A stretch of 64,000 bases of DNA, from NCBI GenBank assembly GCA_905478295.1, contig CAJQHZ010000016.1:122001-186000 (forward strand), written 5' to 3'. Below the pieces are notes generated by a model. The model saw nothing but the letters and a program-made list of their open reading frames with translations, did no database searches and had not been told where the DNA came from. This DNA is from an uncultured Flavobacteriales bacterium (lineage in GTDB: Bacteria > Bacteroidota > Bacteroidia > Flavobacteriales > Schleiferiaceae). Positions within the stretch are counted from its first letter, which is position 1. Each line of letters begins with the position of its first letter. This document shows positions 55,125 to 64,000 of this stretch, in pieces. A program made the position numbers and the translations under genes.

Positions 55125-55628
55125 TTATCGCATTGGGCGTCCGCCTTCAGGTCCAGGACGTCTCTCCCTATCTCTTGGACGATCCTTGCCTTTCAAACGT
55201 TCCATCATTCTACGACCAAATTCTTTTTCAGCCTTCATGAGTTGAAGCGTTTTCTTTGCTCCTAATAGGTCAATAAAATCATCGAGGTAAGACTTACGAA
55301 GTTCTTCGATGGCAATATGAATATCTGACATCTTATAAATCATCGTTTCTAATTCCTTTTCACTTATTTCTTCATCCTTTTTCAAGCTCATGAAATTTGC
55401 CCGTTGCTTTTCGCGCAATTCGTGTTCTTTAGATTGAAGCTCGTTATATACTGGCCAGAAAGCTTGGCTTTCAGCTACAGTGAGTTCAAGTTCCTCGGTG
55501 ATGTAGGCCACTTTAATGGCCTCAATTTTTTCTTTCTTTTTTTCAAGCTCGGCTCGATCGCCCATCTTAGGCTGTGCCATGACCGCTGCTGTAGAAAGCA
55601 AGAGGCCAAAAATCAATGTCTTTTTCAT
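55125..55628 (-). CDS. Periplasmic Spy/CpxP-like helical protein
   Basis: 167-residue exported protein: signal peptide (about 1-18, ending VMAQ), then a long charged helical region (about 25-145, heavy in E and K) and an R/P/G-rich tail (DRPRDRERRPGPEGG). Shape and context resemble the Spy/CpxP-like periplasmic proteins that accompany ECF sigma factors in Bacteroidota; no LTxxQ motif is exact (LTVAESQAFW is close). The ATG overlaps the stop of the preceding anti-sigma candidate by 4 bases. Perhaps a periplasmic chaperone or stress sensor (inference). Confidence 0.65.
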   Translation of the reverse strand: MKKTLIFGLLLSTAAVMAQPKMGDRAELEKKKEKIEAIKVAYITEELELTVAESQAFWPVYNELQSKEHELREKQRANFMSLKKDEEISEKELETMIYKMSDIHIAIEELRKSYLDDFIDLLGAKKTLQLMKAEKEFGRRMMERLKGKDRPRDRERRPGPEGGRPMR

Positions 55629-56011
55629 AATTCTAAGTATTCGTAATATGAGTTGTAATAATCGTAATACACATCTGCATCAAGCTCGACTTCAGCGAAG
55701 TCAAGCGAATCGGGCTCCACAAAGGAGTACATATCCTCAACCTGCACATAGCCTAGGCTGTACATCTCAGCCATTAAATCTTCGGTTACTTCACTATCAT
55801 TTTCTGAGGTATTTGGCCAGAAGAAAACAGCAATGGCAAAAGCGGCTGCGGCGGTCATGGACCAGCGGACAATACGCATGTAGCGCGACTTCGTTGCAAC
55901 AACAGGGCTCGTGGTCCGGTCCAAGAGATGCTGCTCCGGAATGCGGTGAAGCTTTGCTTTGAGCTCGTTTAACTGAGCATCACTTGCCTTATATGTTCGT
56001 TGTTTATCCAT
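55625..56011 (-). CDS. Putative anti-sigma factor, single membrane helix
   Basis: 128-residue protein with a cytoplasmic N-terminal part (about 1-45), one membrane helix (about 50-66, SMTAAAAFAIAVFFW) and an acidic periplasmic tail ending in a tyrosine-rich stretch (YYDYYNSYYEYLEL). No zinc-type HxxxCxxC motif. Position directly after an ECF sigma gene (22 bases) and the topology argue for an anti-sigma factor, but no family was recognised. The stop overlaps the start of the Spy-like gene (ATGA). Confidence 0.6.
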   Translation of the reverse strand: MDKQRTYKASDAQLNELKAKLHRIPEQHLLDRTTSPVVATKSRYMRIVRWSMTAAAAFAIAVFFWPNTSENDSEVTEDLMAEMYSLGYVQVEDMYSFVEPDSLDFAEVELDADVYYDYYNSYYEYLEL

Positions 56012-56033
56012 CCGTATGTTAGAGTTCTAGTAA

Positions 56034-56576
56034 TTAAGGAAGGTTTAATTGGCCGATTAATTTTTCTTCCATCTTGTTTTTAGCATGGTGGTAATTTGCC
56101 TTAAGTGCACCAATAGAAGTACCTGTGAGTTCGGCAATGTCCTTAAAGCTCAGATCTTGGTAGTACCGCAATTCAAAAACCAACTGCTGTTTTTCCGGGA
56201 GGCTAATGAGGACTTCCTGCACCTTGGCACTGATCTGCTCACTGTCCCATTTTAGCTCCGAGGTACTCTGTGCAGCATAGGCACTCTCTAAATCGGCACT
56301 GAGATGTCGCTTTTCCTTTTTCAACTCGTTCAAAGCGGCATTGCGAACAATGGTGTAGCACCAGGTAAATGGATGGCTGTTGCCCTTGAACTTGTGAAGG
56401 TTTTTCCAAATATTGATCATTCCTTCTTGCAGAGCGTCCTGGGCCAATGATTCGCTCTTAAGGATGCCCATAGCACAATAGAGGAGACGCTCGCTGTACT
56501 GCTCAACGATCTCAAAAAAAGAAGCCTCCCACTGCTCTTGCAATAGGAGGCTCTTGATATTCTTGGTTTCCTCCAT
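56034..56576 (-). CDS. ECF-family RNA polymerase sigma factor
   Basis: Extracytoplasmic-function sigma-70 factor. 180 residues with region 2 (about 22-90; AQDALQEGMINIWKN and HPFTWCYTIVRNAALNELKK) and region 4 (about 115-170; ISLPEKQQLVFELRYYQDLS, then GTSIGALKANYHHAKNKM as the recognition helix). Heads a three-gene unit with a membrane anti-sigma candidate and a periplasmic helical protein, the usual layout for an envelope-stress circuit. It starts 45 bases after the transketolase C-subunit gene with no visible terminator, so readthrough is possible. Confidence 0.9.
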   Translation of the reverse strand: MEETKNIKSLLLQEQWEASFFEIVEQYSERLLYCAMGILKSESLAQDALQEGMINIWKNLHKFKGNSHPFTWCYTIVRNAALNELKKEKRHLSADLESAYAAQSTSELKWDSEQISAKVQEVLISLPEKQQLVFELRYYQDLSFKDIAELTGTSIGALKANYHHAKNKMEEKLIGQLNLP

Positions 56577-56620
56577 TGTTCTTTAGATGAATGGAAGATA
56601 CTAAAGGTTTAAGTGAGGAA

Positions 56621-57574
56621 TTACTTTCTAGCGATCACCTTTTGTGCTGCAGCCACGATAGCATCAGCGTTCAATCCGTATTTTTCCATGAGCTGTGCTG
56701 GAGTGCCACTCTCACCAAAGCTGTCGTTTACAGCTACGAATTCTTGTGGCACTGGGTTATTGGTTACCAGAGTTTGAGCAACGCTCTCGCCCAAACCACC
56801 AAAGCGGTTGTGCTCTTCAGCAGTCACTACACAACCTGTTTTAGAGGCAGATGCTAGTATGGCCTTCTCGTCCAGCGGCTTGATCGTCGCCATGCCTATG
56901 ACTTCTGCGCTTACGCCTGTAGCTTCGAGTGCTTCAGCAGCTTGCAACGCTTCCCATACAAGGTGTCCAGTGGCAATAATGGTGACGTCTGTACCTTCTG
57001 TTAATACATCCGCTTTTCCAATCTCAAATTTAGCATCAGCAGAGGTGAAATTCGCCACTTTTGGACGTCCGAATCTTAAGTATACAGGACCGTCGTAATT
57101 CGCGATTGCGATGGTAGCAGCTTTAGTTTGGTTGTAATCACAGGTGTTGATTACGACCATGTGCGGCAACATCTTCATCAGGCCGATATCTTCAAGAATC
57201 TGGTGTGTTGCACCGTCTTCACCTAGCGTCAAACCTGCGTGAGAAGCACATATCTTCACATTTTTACCGCTGTAAGCGATGCTCTGGCGAATCTGATCGT
57301 ACACGCGACCCGTAGAGAAGTTTGCAAAGGTTCCAGTGAATGGGATTTTACCACCGATGGTCAGGCCTGCCGCAATACCCATCATGTTTGCTTCGGCAAT
57401 ACCGACTTGAAAGAATCGGTCCGGATTTTCATCTGCGAATGCATTCATTTTGAGTGAACCGGTAAGATCGGCACATAATGCAACGACATTTTCATTTTGT
57501 CGACCCAATTCTTGGAGGCCTGCGCCAAATCCTGAACGGGTGTCTTTACTGCCTGAATCTGTGTACTTCTTCAT
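56621..57574 (-). CDS. Transketolase, C-terminal subunit
   Basis: Pyrimidine-binding and C-terminal half of a split transketolase, working with the N-terminal subunit at 58965-59810 in the pentose phosphate pathway. 317 residues: GIAEANMMGIAAGL, the SHAGLTLGEDGATHQ loop and the C-terminal transketolase domain (from about 190) are all recognisable. Unusually, a VWA-domain gene lies between the two halves; the ATG is 3 bases after that gene's stop. Confidence 0.93.
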   Translation of the reverse strand: MKKYTDSGSKDTRSGFGAGLQELGRQNENVVALCADLTGSLKMNAFADENPDRFFQVGIAEANMMGIAAGLTIGGKIPFTGTFANFSTGRVYDQIRQSIAYSGKNVKICASHAGLTLGEDGATHQILEDIGLMKMLPHMVVINTCDYNQTKAATIAIANYDGPVYLRFGRPKVANFTSADAKFEIGKADVLTEGTDVTIIATGHLVWEALQAAEALEATGVSAEVIGMATIKPLDEKAILASASKTGCVVTAEEHNRFGGLGESVAQTLVTNNPVPQEFVAVNDSFGESGTPAQLMEKYGLNADAIVAAAQKVIARK

Positions 57575-57577
57575 TTC

Positions 57578-58957
57578 TTAGTTGATTTTCACTATGGTTG
57601 ATGAGCCTGGACTCACTCTAAATTCCTTCGTTTTACTGTAAGCGGTTTCCTGCGCAAATTTGCTCCTAAACACCACCATGTACTGTCCGGGCTGGAGTTG
57701 AAAAACCTGACGCTCACCACTTTCGCTGAGATCAGTGACCCACTCATAACCGTCTTCTCTCTGCACAAATATGGAGCCATAGCCGCTTGTTCCTGCTTGT
57801 AAGGTGACCATGCCTGGTGGGGGTACTGCTATAGTTGTGGTCGAACTCGGATTTATAAGTACACCGCTTTGAAAAATTCTTGGTAGGGTTAAGATTTCTA
57901 AATCATAGGTGCCGCTGAGGTACCGTTGAACCGTACCGAAGTCCTGTACATGTAAAATTTCATTCTCACCATGTGGTTTGATGATGCACGAGATTTTGGT
58001 GCTTTGTCTGGAGTTTGATTGCAGTTCCAACTGTCCTTGAGGGGTGGAAGCGCCGATATGGGTGTGGGTTCCAGGATGAATGACAATACTATCGACACTA
58101 ACCGGTGGAATGGTATGAACCACCATGTCATAGACGACTAATGGGTCTAAGACCATGGTATCCGGCTGGCCCTTATAGTTCAAGGTATGCACAAGACTCT
58201 TTCTTACTTTTTGTGAAGTATGATCGTACAGTAAGACTGGAACGTTTGTTTCTGTTGGCTTGCCTCGGCTATCTAAAAGGTTGATTTGAGCTGTTGTATT
58301 GTCTAAAGCTTGCGAAATGACGACCCCTAAAACGTTCTTAAATGTATTTTCATCGGCAGCGTCGAAATACGTCCCTACACATTCGAAGCTGTTTTTAAAG
58401 TCCTCGTCCAGCCCAATACCGATAACAAAAGGTTTAAGTATGATACCCTTCTGTTGAAGACGCTTACTCACAACACACGGATCACCATCACATGCTTCAA
58501 CACCATCTGTTATTAAGATAACGATGTTGCGACAATCCTCGCAAGGCGGGAAATCGTCTGATGCCTTTAAAAGCGAACCAGCGATTGGTGTGGTTCCCTT
58601 TGGTTTAATAGCCTTTAGTACACGCTTGATTTTATAGATGTTACCGTTGCTGAACGGAACTTCTAAACGCGTATCAGAACAGTCTTGAGGAGGTACAGGT
58701 TTTTGATGACCGTAGACACGCAGCGCCAATTGAAAATTTCCTTCCTCTTGAATCCCTTGCAAGCTATCGAGCATTTGCCCCATTAAGCGTTGTGCAACAT
58801 CTATTTTCGCACCCGTTTCCCAACGACCATACATGCTTTGGCTTCCATCGAAAACGAATAATATTCGCGTTAGCGGTGGACGTTCTTCTTCAACCTGTGA
58901 CTGTGCCTGAAGGGCAAGACAGAAAAAGAAAAATACTATGACGTTGAGTTGTTTCAC
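57578..58957 (-). CDS. Secreted von Willebrand factor A (VWA) domain protein
   Basis: 459-residue exported protein: signal peptide (about 1-20), VWA domain (about 30-215) and a beta-rich C-terminal part of unknown kind. The metal-ion (MIDAS) residues are complete: D37, S39 and S41 in DGSQS, T122/T123 in GTTPIAG and D151 in ITDGVEAC. Cysteines C93, C139, C142 and C156 cluster near this site. The start is GTG 58957; no ATG is available ahead of the signal peptide. It lies between the transketolase halves, 7 bases after one and 3 before the other, so it is in the same operon. Role unknown; protein binding or adhesion is usual for VWA. Confidence 0.85.
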   Translation of the reverse strand: MKQLNVIVFFFFCLALQAQSQVEEERPPLTRILFVFDGSQSMYGRWETGAKIDVAQRLMGQMLDSLQGIQEEGNFQLALRVYGHQKPVPPQDCSDTRLEVPFSNGNIYKIKRVLKAIKPKGTTPIAGSLLKASDDFPPCEDCRNIVILITDGVEACDGDPCVVSKRLQQKGIILKPFVIGIGLDEDFKNSFECVGTYFDAADENTFKNVLGVVISQALDNTTAQINLLDSRGKPTETNVPVLLYDHTSQKVRKSLVHTLNYKGQPDTMVLDPLVVYDMVVHTIPPVSVDSIVIHPGTHTHIGASTPQGQLELQSNSRQSTKISCIIKPHGENEILHVQDFGTVQRYLSGTYDLEILTLPRIFQSGVLINPSSTTTIAVPPPGMVTLQAGTSGYGSIFVQREDGYEWVTDLSESGERQVFQLQPGQYMVVFRSKFAQETAYSKTKEFRVSPGSSTIVKIN

Positions 58958-58964
58958 AATAGAC

Positions 58965-59810
58965 TTAGTAATCGCCGAGTGTTTCTGGATTTTGACGAAG
59001 TGCGTCTACAAGTTGGTCGTCATTTGGTGCAACACCATGCCATTTGTGCGTACCCATCATAAAATCAACGCCGTTACCCATTTCCGTGTGAAGAAGAATA
59101 CAAACGGGTTTGCCTTTTCCTGCCGCGGCCGCAGCCTCATTGAGTGCCAATTTTACTGCGCTTAGGTCATTTCCTTGCGCCACTGTTATTACGTGCCAGC
59201 CGAAAGCATCAAATTTTGCTTGGATGGATCCCATGGCCAATACTTCATCTGTTGATCCGTCAATTTGTTTGGCGTTAACGTCAACAGTAGAAATGAGGTT
59301 ATCTATTTTTTTAGCAGCGGCATACATTGCAGCTTCCCAAACTTGTCCTTCTTGTAATTCCCCGTCGCCGTGTAAGGTGTAGACTAATCTGTTATCACCA
59401 TTTAGTTTTTTCGCTTCAGCAGCACCAATAGCAACACTCATTCCCTGACCTAAAGAACCAGAAGCAATTCGAATACCTTCCAGTCCTTCATGGGTAGTGG
59501 GGTGTCCCTGTAAACGTGTATTCAATTTTCTAAACGTTGCCATTTCGCTTACATCGAAGTATTCGGCACGCGCAAGAATCGAATACATTACCGGTGAAAT
59601 GTGGCCGTTTGATAAAAAGAACAAATCTTCACCTTTACCGTCCATCGTGAACGCCTTAGGGTCGTGTTTCATGTGATCAAAATAGAGCGTAGTTAAAAAC
59701 TCTACACATCCTAAGGAACCGCCTGGGTGTCCTGAATTTACAGCGTGTACCATTCGTACGATGTCTCTACGGACTTGGGATACGACGGTTTGTAGGTCTT
59801 GTTGTGACAT
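58965..59810 (-). CDS. Transketolase, N-terminal (TPP-binding) subunit
   Basis: Thiamine diphosphate-binding half of a split transketolase. 281 residues: NSGHPGGSLGCVEFL at the N-terminus, ASGSLGQGMSVAIG and the TPP/Mg motif GDGELQEGQVWEAAM near 150-165, with the asparagine of VDVNAKQIDG downstream. Its partner subunit is at 56621-57574, with a VWA gene in between. Diverges from ychF over a 133-base gap that holds the ychF promoter; no clear promoter for this strand was found. Confidence 0.93.
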   Translation of the reverse strand: MSQQDLQTVVSQVRRDIVRMVHAVNSGHPGGSLGCVEFLTTLYFDHMKHDPKAFTMDGKGEDLFFLSNGHISPVMYSILARAEYFDVSEMATFRKLNTRLQGHPTTHEGLEGIRIASGSLGQGMSVAIGAAEAKKLNGDNRLVYTLHGDGELQEGQVWEAAMYAAAKKIDNLISTVDVNAKQIDGSTDEVLAMGSIQAKFDAFGWHVITVAQGNDLSAVKLALNEAAAAAGKGKPVCILLHTEMGNGVDFMMGTHKWHGVAPNDDQLVDALRQNPETLGDY

Positions 59811-59896
59811 GGGTGAAATGTTATATTCAATACGCAGTAAAATTAAGCCAAAAGAAGGCCCAATTCCCTTTTAAATCCAATTCACATATACACACG

Positions 59897-59924
59897 TTGC
59901 TAACAAAGAATCCTTTTATCTTTG
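59897..59924 (+). promoter_or_regulatory. Promoter of ychF
   Basis: TTG (59897-59899), 17-base spacer, perfect TATCTTTG (59917-59924); the ATG follows 19 bases later. Confidence 0.65.
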
Positions 59925-59943
59925 CCGCCCTAAAGCAATTAGT

Positions 59944-61035
59944 ATGAAGTGTGGAATCGTCGGCTTGCCGAATGTTGGAAAGAGTTCGTTATTCAACTGT
60001 CTATCGAGTGCGAAAGCGCAGGCGGCTAATTATCCGTTTTGTACCATAGAGCCGAATGTTGGTCAGGTAACGGTGCCGGATTACCGTTTAGAGCGTTTGT
60101 CTGAATTGGTTAATCCTGAGCGTGTTCAGCCTGCGAATGTAGAAATCGTGGATATCGCTGGATTGGTACGTGGCGCCTCGAAAGGAGAAGGTTTAGGGAA
60201 CCAATTCTTAGGGAATATCCGTGAAACCAACGCGATCATACACGTTCTCCGTTGCTTTGAAAATGAGAATGTCACCCATGTCGATGGAAGTGTAGATCCT
60301 ATCCGCGATAAGGAAACTATCGATACCGAATTACAACTTAAAGATCTCGATACCATCGAAAAGCGCCTCGATAAAGCCAAAAAAATGGCCAAAAGCGGCG
60401 AAAAAGAGGCAAAACTGAACGTTTCTACCTTAGAACGACTGATCGCTTTTGTCTTAGAAGGCAGAAATGTCCGCGGTTTTGAAAGTTCCGAGCGCGAACA
60501 AGAATTGATCAAAGAAATGCAGTTACTCACTGATAAGCCGGTTTTATACTTGTGTAATGTCGATGAAAGCGCTGCTAAATCTGGAAACGCATATGTTGAT
60601 CGTGTTGTTGAAATGGCGGCGGCCGAAGGTGCGGGTTGCATTCACATCGCGGTAAGTACAGAATCGGATATTGCTGAATTAGAAACCTATGAGGAGAAAC
60701 AACTTTTTCTAGAGGAATTGGGTCTTGAAGATGCCGGGGTAAATCGTGTGATTCGTGCGGCATACGAACTGTTAAATCTGCAGACGTACTTTACAGCAGG
60801 CGTGAAGGAAGTTCGGGCATGGACCATTAAGAAGAACTTCACGGCACCACAGGCTGCTGGTGTAATTCATACAGATTTTGAGAAAGGCTTCATTCGTGCT
60901 GAGGTAATCTCATACAGTGATTATGATGCACTAGGGAGTGAAAATGCAGTGAAGGAAGCAGGTAAAATGCGCGTTGAAGGAAAAGAATATATCGTTCAGG
61001 ATGGTGATGTCATGCACTTCCGTTTCAATGTGTAA
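59944..61035 (+). CDS. ychF: YchF/OLA1-family P-loop ATPase
   Basis: Ribosome-associated P-loop NTPase that prefers ATP and takes part in translation and oxidative-stress control. 363 residues, standard. P-loop GLPNVGKSS (7-15), the DIAGLVRGASKGEGLG switch region, and NVDE in place of the NKxD of true GTPases, which explains the ATP preference. C-terminal TGS domain (about 280-363). Monocistronic. The 83 bases to parE show no hairpin. Confidence 0.96.
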   Translation: MKCGIVGLPNVGKSSLFNCLSSAKAQAANYPFCTIEPNVGQVTVPDYRLERLSELVNPERVQPANVEIVDIAGLVRGASKGEGLGNQFLGNIRETNAIIHVLRCFENENVTHVDGSVDPIRDKETIDTELQLKDLDTIEKRLDKAKKMAKSGEKEAKLNVSTLERLIAFVLEGRNVRGFESSEREQELIKEMQLLTDKPVLYLCNVDESAAKSGNAYVDRVVEMAAAEGAGCIHIAVSTESDIAELETYEEKQLFLEELGLEDAGVNRVIRAAYELLNLQTYFTAGVKEVRAWTIKKNFTAPQAAGVIHTDFEKGFIRAEVISYSDYDALGSENAVKEAGKMRVEGKEYIVQDGDVMHFRFNV

Positions 61036-61118
61036 AACCTGTGTATACTTTCATGTAATAAACACGCCGTAAAGTCGCGCGCATTCTTAAATTAGGAATC
61101 CTGTATTCCAATTTATTT

Positions 61119-62990
61119 ATGGCACAAGAAGCACAATATACTGAAGACAACATACGATCGCTGGAGTGGGATGAGCACATCAGGTTACGTCCTGGTATGT
61201 ACATCGGTAAGTTGGGCGATGGTAAAAGTCCCGACGATGGAATCTACATTCTACTCAAAGAAATCCTAGACAACTCCATTGACGAATATGTAATGGGCGC
61301 TGGTAAGACCGTTGAGGTCAAAATCGCTGACGGCCAGGTGATGGTTAGAGATTTCGGTCGGGGCATTCCTTTAGGTAAAGTGGTTGATGTGGTTTCTAAG
61401 ATCAATACAGGGGCTAAATACGACAGTAAAGCTTTTAAAAAATCTGTAGGGCTCAACGGGGTTGGTGCCAAAGCCGTGAATGCATTATCTACAGAATTTA
61501 TTGTTCAAGCGTATAGAGACGGTAAAACCAAACGGGCAAAATTCTCGCACGGAAAGTTAGTCGAAGACGATCATATCGAAGAGTCTTCACAGCGTAAAGG
61601 AACAAAAGTCACCTTCCGACCGGATCCAGATATCTTCATTAACTACAAATACATGTTGGAATATGTGGAGAAGATGTTGTGGAACTATGCGTACCTCAAT
61701 CCTGGACTTACGCTGTACTTAAATGGTGAAAAATTTTACTCAGAGAACGGGTTAAAAGACCTTCTTCAAGATAATCTGGATGGGAATGTACTGCATGATA
61801 TCATACATCTTAAGGCGGACGATATAGAAGTGGCTATTACCCATGCAGAGCGGATGCAAGGTGAACAGTACTACAGTTTTGTAAATGGTCAGCATACGAC
61901 CCAAGGAGGAACACATCAAAACGCTTTCAGAGAAGGACTAGTCACTGTAATGAGAGATTTTTACGGTAAAAACTTTGATGCCGCCGACATTCGTGCATGT
62001 GTGATCGGAGCGGTTTCTCTAAAAGTTGTTGAGCCGGTTTTTGAATCTCAAACGAAAACGAAATTAGGTTCGCTAGAAATGGCGCCTGGTGAAGTTCACG
62101 TTCGAACATTCGTCGGGAATTTCTTGAAAGAACATCTCGATAACTTCTTGCACAGAAATGCTGCGGTTGCGGAGATTCTTCTAAAAAAGATTCAACGTGC
62201 GGAGCGGGAAAGAAAAGACTTACAAGGCATTCGAAAATTGGCCCGTGAACGTGCGAAAAAAGCCAATCTTCACAATAAAAAACTTCGCGATTGCCGTGCA
62301 CATTTAAGTGATAAAAAAGCAAGTGCAAAAGGCGACAGACGTCTTGAAACTACGGTATTTATAACGGAGGGTGACAGTGCATCTGGTTCTATTACTAAAA
62401 GCCGAGATGTCAATACACAAGCGGTATTTTCATTGAAAGGAAAGCCATTAAACTCCTATGGTTTGAGTAAGAAAGTGGTGTATGAGAACGAGGAATTTAA
62501 TTTGCTTCAAGCGGCCTTGAACATTGAAGATGGATTGGATGAGTTACGCTACAATAATGTGGTGATTGCAACGGATGCCGATGTCGATGGGATGCACATT
62601 CGTTTGTTATTGATCACGTTCTTCCTGCAGTTCTTCCCAGAATTGGTTCGTGAGGGTCACTTGTACATTTTACAAACGCCACTGTTCAGGGTTCGGAACA
62701 AAAAGGTAACGAGATACTGTTACACTCCGGAAGAAAAAAATACGGCGATAGATGAATTAGGTCCGCGACCAGAAATCACTCGATTTAAGGGATTGGGTGA
62801 AATTTCGCCGGACGAATTCAAGCATTTTATTGGAAAAGACATCCGATTGGAACCGGTGATGATAGGCAAAGACTATACTTCTGGGGACTTATTGGAATTC
62901 TACATGGGTAAAAACACACCGAAACGTCAGGAATTCATTATTGAAAATCTGCGCGTGGAGAAAAACTTGGAAGAGGAACTCTTTAACTAA
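61119..62990 (+). CDS. parE: DNA topoisomerase IV subunit B
   Basis: ATPase subunit of topoisomerase IV, which decatenates daughter chromosomes. 623 residues, normal length for ParE. GHKL ATPase motifs: [10 protein letters not shown] (about 49-58), DFGRGIPLG, and [18 protein letters not shown] motifs: TEGDSASGS (about 418-426) and DADVDGMHI (about 486-494). Topo IV rather than gyrase B is favoured by the short length and by the overlap with a parC-type gene (TAATG). Confidence 0.92.
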   Translation: MAQEAQYTEDNIRSLEWDEHIRLRPGMYIGKLGDGKSPDDGIYILLKEILDNSIDEYVMGAGKTVEVKIADGQVMVRDFGRGIPLGKVVDVVSKINTGAKYDSKAFKKSVGLNGVGAKAVNALSTEFIVQAYRDGKTKRAKFSHGKLVEDDHIEESSQRKGTKVTFRPDPDIFINYKYMLEYVEKMLWNYAYLNPGLTLYLNGEKFYSENGLKDLLQDNLDGNVLHDIIHLKADDIEVAITHAERMQGEQYYSFVNGQHTTQGGTHQNAFREGLVTVMRDFYGKNFDAADIRACVIGAVSLKVVEPVFESQTKTKLGSLEMAPGEVHVRTFVGNFLKEHLDNFLHRNAAVAEILLKKIQRAERERKDLQGIRKLARERAKKANLHNKKLRDCRAHLSDKKASAKGDRRLETTVFITEGDSASGSITKSRDVNTQAVFSLKGKPLNSYGLSKKVVYENEEFNLLQAALNIEDGLDELRYNNVVIATDADVDGMHIRLLLITFFLQFFPELVREGHLYILQTPLFRVRNKKVTRYCYTPEEKNTAIDELGPRPEITRFKGLGEISPDEFKHFIGKDIRLEPVMIGKDYTSGDLLEFYMGKNTPKRQEFIIENLRVEKNLEEELFN

Positions 62991-64000
62991 TGAGCGAAGA
63001 AAATCAACCCATTGACGAAGAATTGAATCCGGAATTGTCCGGTTCAGAGATTATTGAGGAGGAGGGAAACCGCATTACCCGTGTTTCCGGTATGTATCAA
63101 GATTATTTCTTGGATTACGCATCTTATGTCATCCTTGAACGCGCTGTACCCGCCTTAAACGATGGTTTAAAGCCTGTACAACGTCGTTTGTTGCATGCGA
63201 TGAAAGAAATGGATGATGGGCGCTTTCATAAAGTAGCAAACATTATTGGGCAGACCATGCGTTTTCACCCGCACGGTGACGCTTCTATCGGTGACGCCCT
63301 CGTTCAGATGGGTCAAAAAGACTTGCTCATTGACTGTCAAGGAAACTGGGGGAATATACTCACTGGTGATGGTGCCGCAGCAGCCCGGTACATTGAGGCC
63401 AGGTTAACAAAGTTTGCCTTACACGTTGCCTACAGCCCAAAGGTCACTGAGTGGCAGCTTAGTTACGACGGTCGCGCAAATGAGCCTTTACATTTACCTA
63501 TGAAATTCCCCATGCTTTTAGCAATGGGTGTGGAGGGAATTGCCGTGGGATTAAGCACGAAGATTTTACCGCATAATTTCCTTGAATTGATTGATGCCTC
63601 CATTAAAGAATTGGAAGGCAAGCCGTTTAAATTATATCCAGACTTTCCAACCGGCGGAACAGCAGATTTTTCCAATTATAACAATGGTGAGCGCGGCTCA
63701 CGCGTTCGGGTTCGTGCGAAAATTTCGCAATTGGATAAGAATACCCTTGTCATTACTGAAATTCCTTTTACCACTAATACACAGAGTCTGATCGATAGTG
63801 TTTTAAAGGCGAACGATAAGGGTAAAATTAAAATCAAAAAAATCGAGGACAACACTGCTGAGCATGTGGAAATCCTTATTCATCTACCTGGAGGGATTAG
63901 TCCAGATAAAACGATTGATGCCCTGTATGCATTTACCAATTGTGAGGTAAGTATTGCGCCATTGGCGTGTTCTATACATGAAGATACACCCCTATTTATA
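62990..64000 (+). CDS. parC: DNA topoisomerase IV subunit A (C-terminus cut by window edge)
   Basis: DNA-cleaving subunit of topoisomerase IV. 337 codons are visible, from ATG 62990, whose A is the last base of the parE stop, to the window edge. An acidic N-terminal extension (about 1-25) precedes the core at YASYVILERAVPALNDGLKPVQRR-type sequence. The catalytic tyrosine is Y134 in AAARYIEARL. The quinolone region reads HPHGDASIGDAL: alanine-serine at the positions usually S/S or S/D in sensitive enzymes, so resistance cannot be judged. The rest of the protein lies outside the window. Confidence 0.92.
   Translation, partial: MSEENQPIDEELNPELSGSEIIEEEGNRITRVSGMYQDYFLDYASYVILERAVPALNDGLKPVQRRLLHAMKEMDDGRFHKVANIIGQTMRFHPHGDASIGDALVQMGQKDLLIDCQGNWGNILTGDGAAAARYIEARLTKFALHVAYSPKVTEWQLSYDGRANEPLHLPMKFPMLLAMGVEGIAVGLSTKILPHNFLELIDASIKELEGKPFKLYPDFPTGGTADFSNYNNGERGSRVRVRAKISQLDKNTLVITEIPFTTNTQSLIDSVLKANDKGKIKIKKIEDNTAEHVEILIHLPGGISPDKTIDALYAFTNCEVSIAPLACSIHEDTPLFI

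Noticed and set aside
1-64000. CRISPR arrays, insertion sequences, restriction or other defence systems
   Set aside because: No regular spaced repeats, transposase frames or recognised defence genes were seen on either strand.

Overview
This window is chromosomal DNA from a member of the Bacteroidota, most likely a marine Flavobacteriales bacterium (Cryomorphaceae/Schleiferiaceae-like; the rank below order is inference). The signs are: type IX secretion (T9SS) sorting domains and a T9SS plug protein, a fused SecDF, a type III glutamine synthetase, a Na+-translocating NQR complex, promoters of the Bacteroidota form (TTG, about 20 bases, TAnnTTTG), and start codons that almost all lack a Shine-Dalgarno sequence. 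No phage, insertion sequence, CRISPR array or defence island was seen. It reads as a dense core region.

Layout. 1-6149: recG (cut by the window edge), a polyprenyl-phosphate sugar transferase, pepT, then on the minus strand an S1/P1 nuclease and a T9SS plug (DUF5103) protein. 6245-13402: nqrABCDEF, then apbE (flavin loader) and, tail to tail with it, nqrM (NQR maturation). 13553-22037: mdh, a DCC thiol-disulfide protein, a secreted VCBS/FG-GAP protein with a T9SS tail, secDF, a TatA-type protein and a Ca2+/Na+ antiporter. 22125-30072: glutamine synthetase III, a PorE-like TPR/propeller/OmpA/LysM protein, purM-prfA-pyrF. 30137-37208: a sulfur pair (TauE exporter and MBL-rhodanese), a K+ channel, an RmlD-like reductase, an NSS transporter with a 48-residue partner, and a helix-hairpin-helix protein.

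37254-52171 is the translation and transcription core: rpsU, xerC-like recombinase, hpf, tRNA-Thr/Tyr/Gly/Thr, tuf, tRNA-Trp, secE, nusG, rplK, rplA, rplJ, rplL, rpoB, rpoC and a DUF3467 protein. 52242-64000: a T9SS cargo protein, a class III aminotransferase, an ECF sigma/putative anti-sigma/periplasmic protein operon, a split transketolase with a VWA-domain gene between its halves, ychF, parE and the start of parC.

The genes fit together as energy conservation (Na+-NQR with its own cofactor-insertion factors), envelope and secretion functions (SecDF, Tat, T9SS plug, PorE-like anchor, two T9SS cargoes), and the gene-expression machinery. The most notable points are: a near-perfect Shine-Dalgarno in front of rpsU in an otherwise SD-poor genome, consistent with bS21 autoregulation; several genes whose -7 box ends exactly 4 bases before the ATG, predicting leaderless mRNAs; the VWA gene inside the transketolase operon; and two perfect hairpins inside the 5' coding part of the HhH gene. 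I did not find a convincing wholly new multi-gene system.
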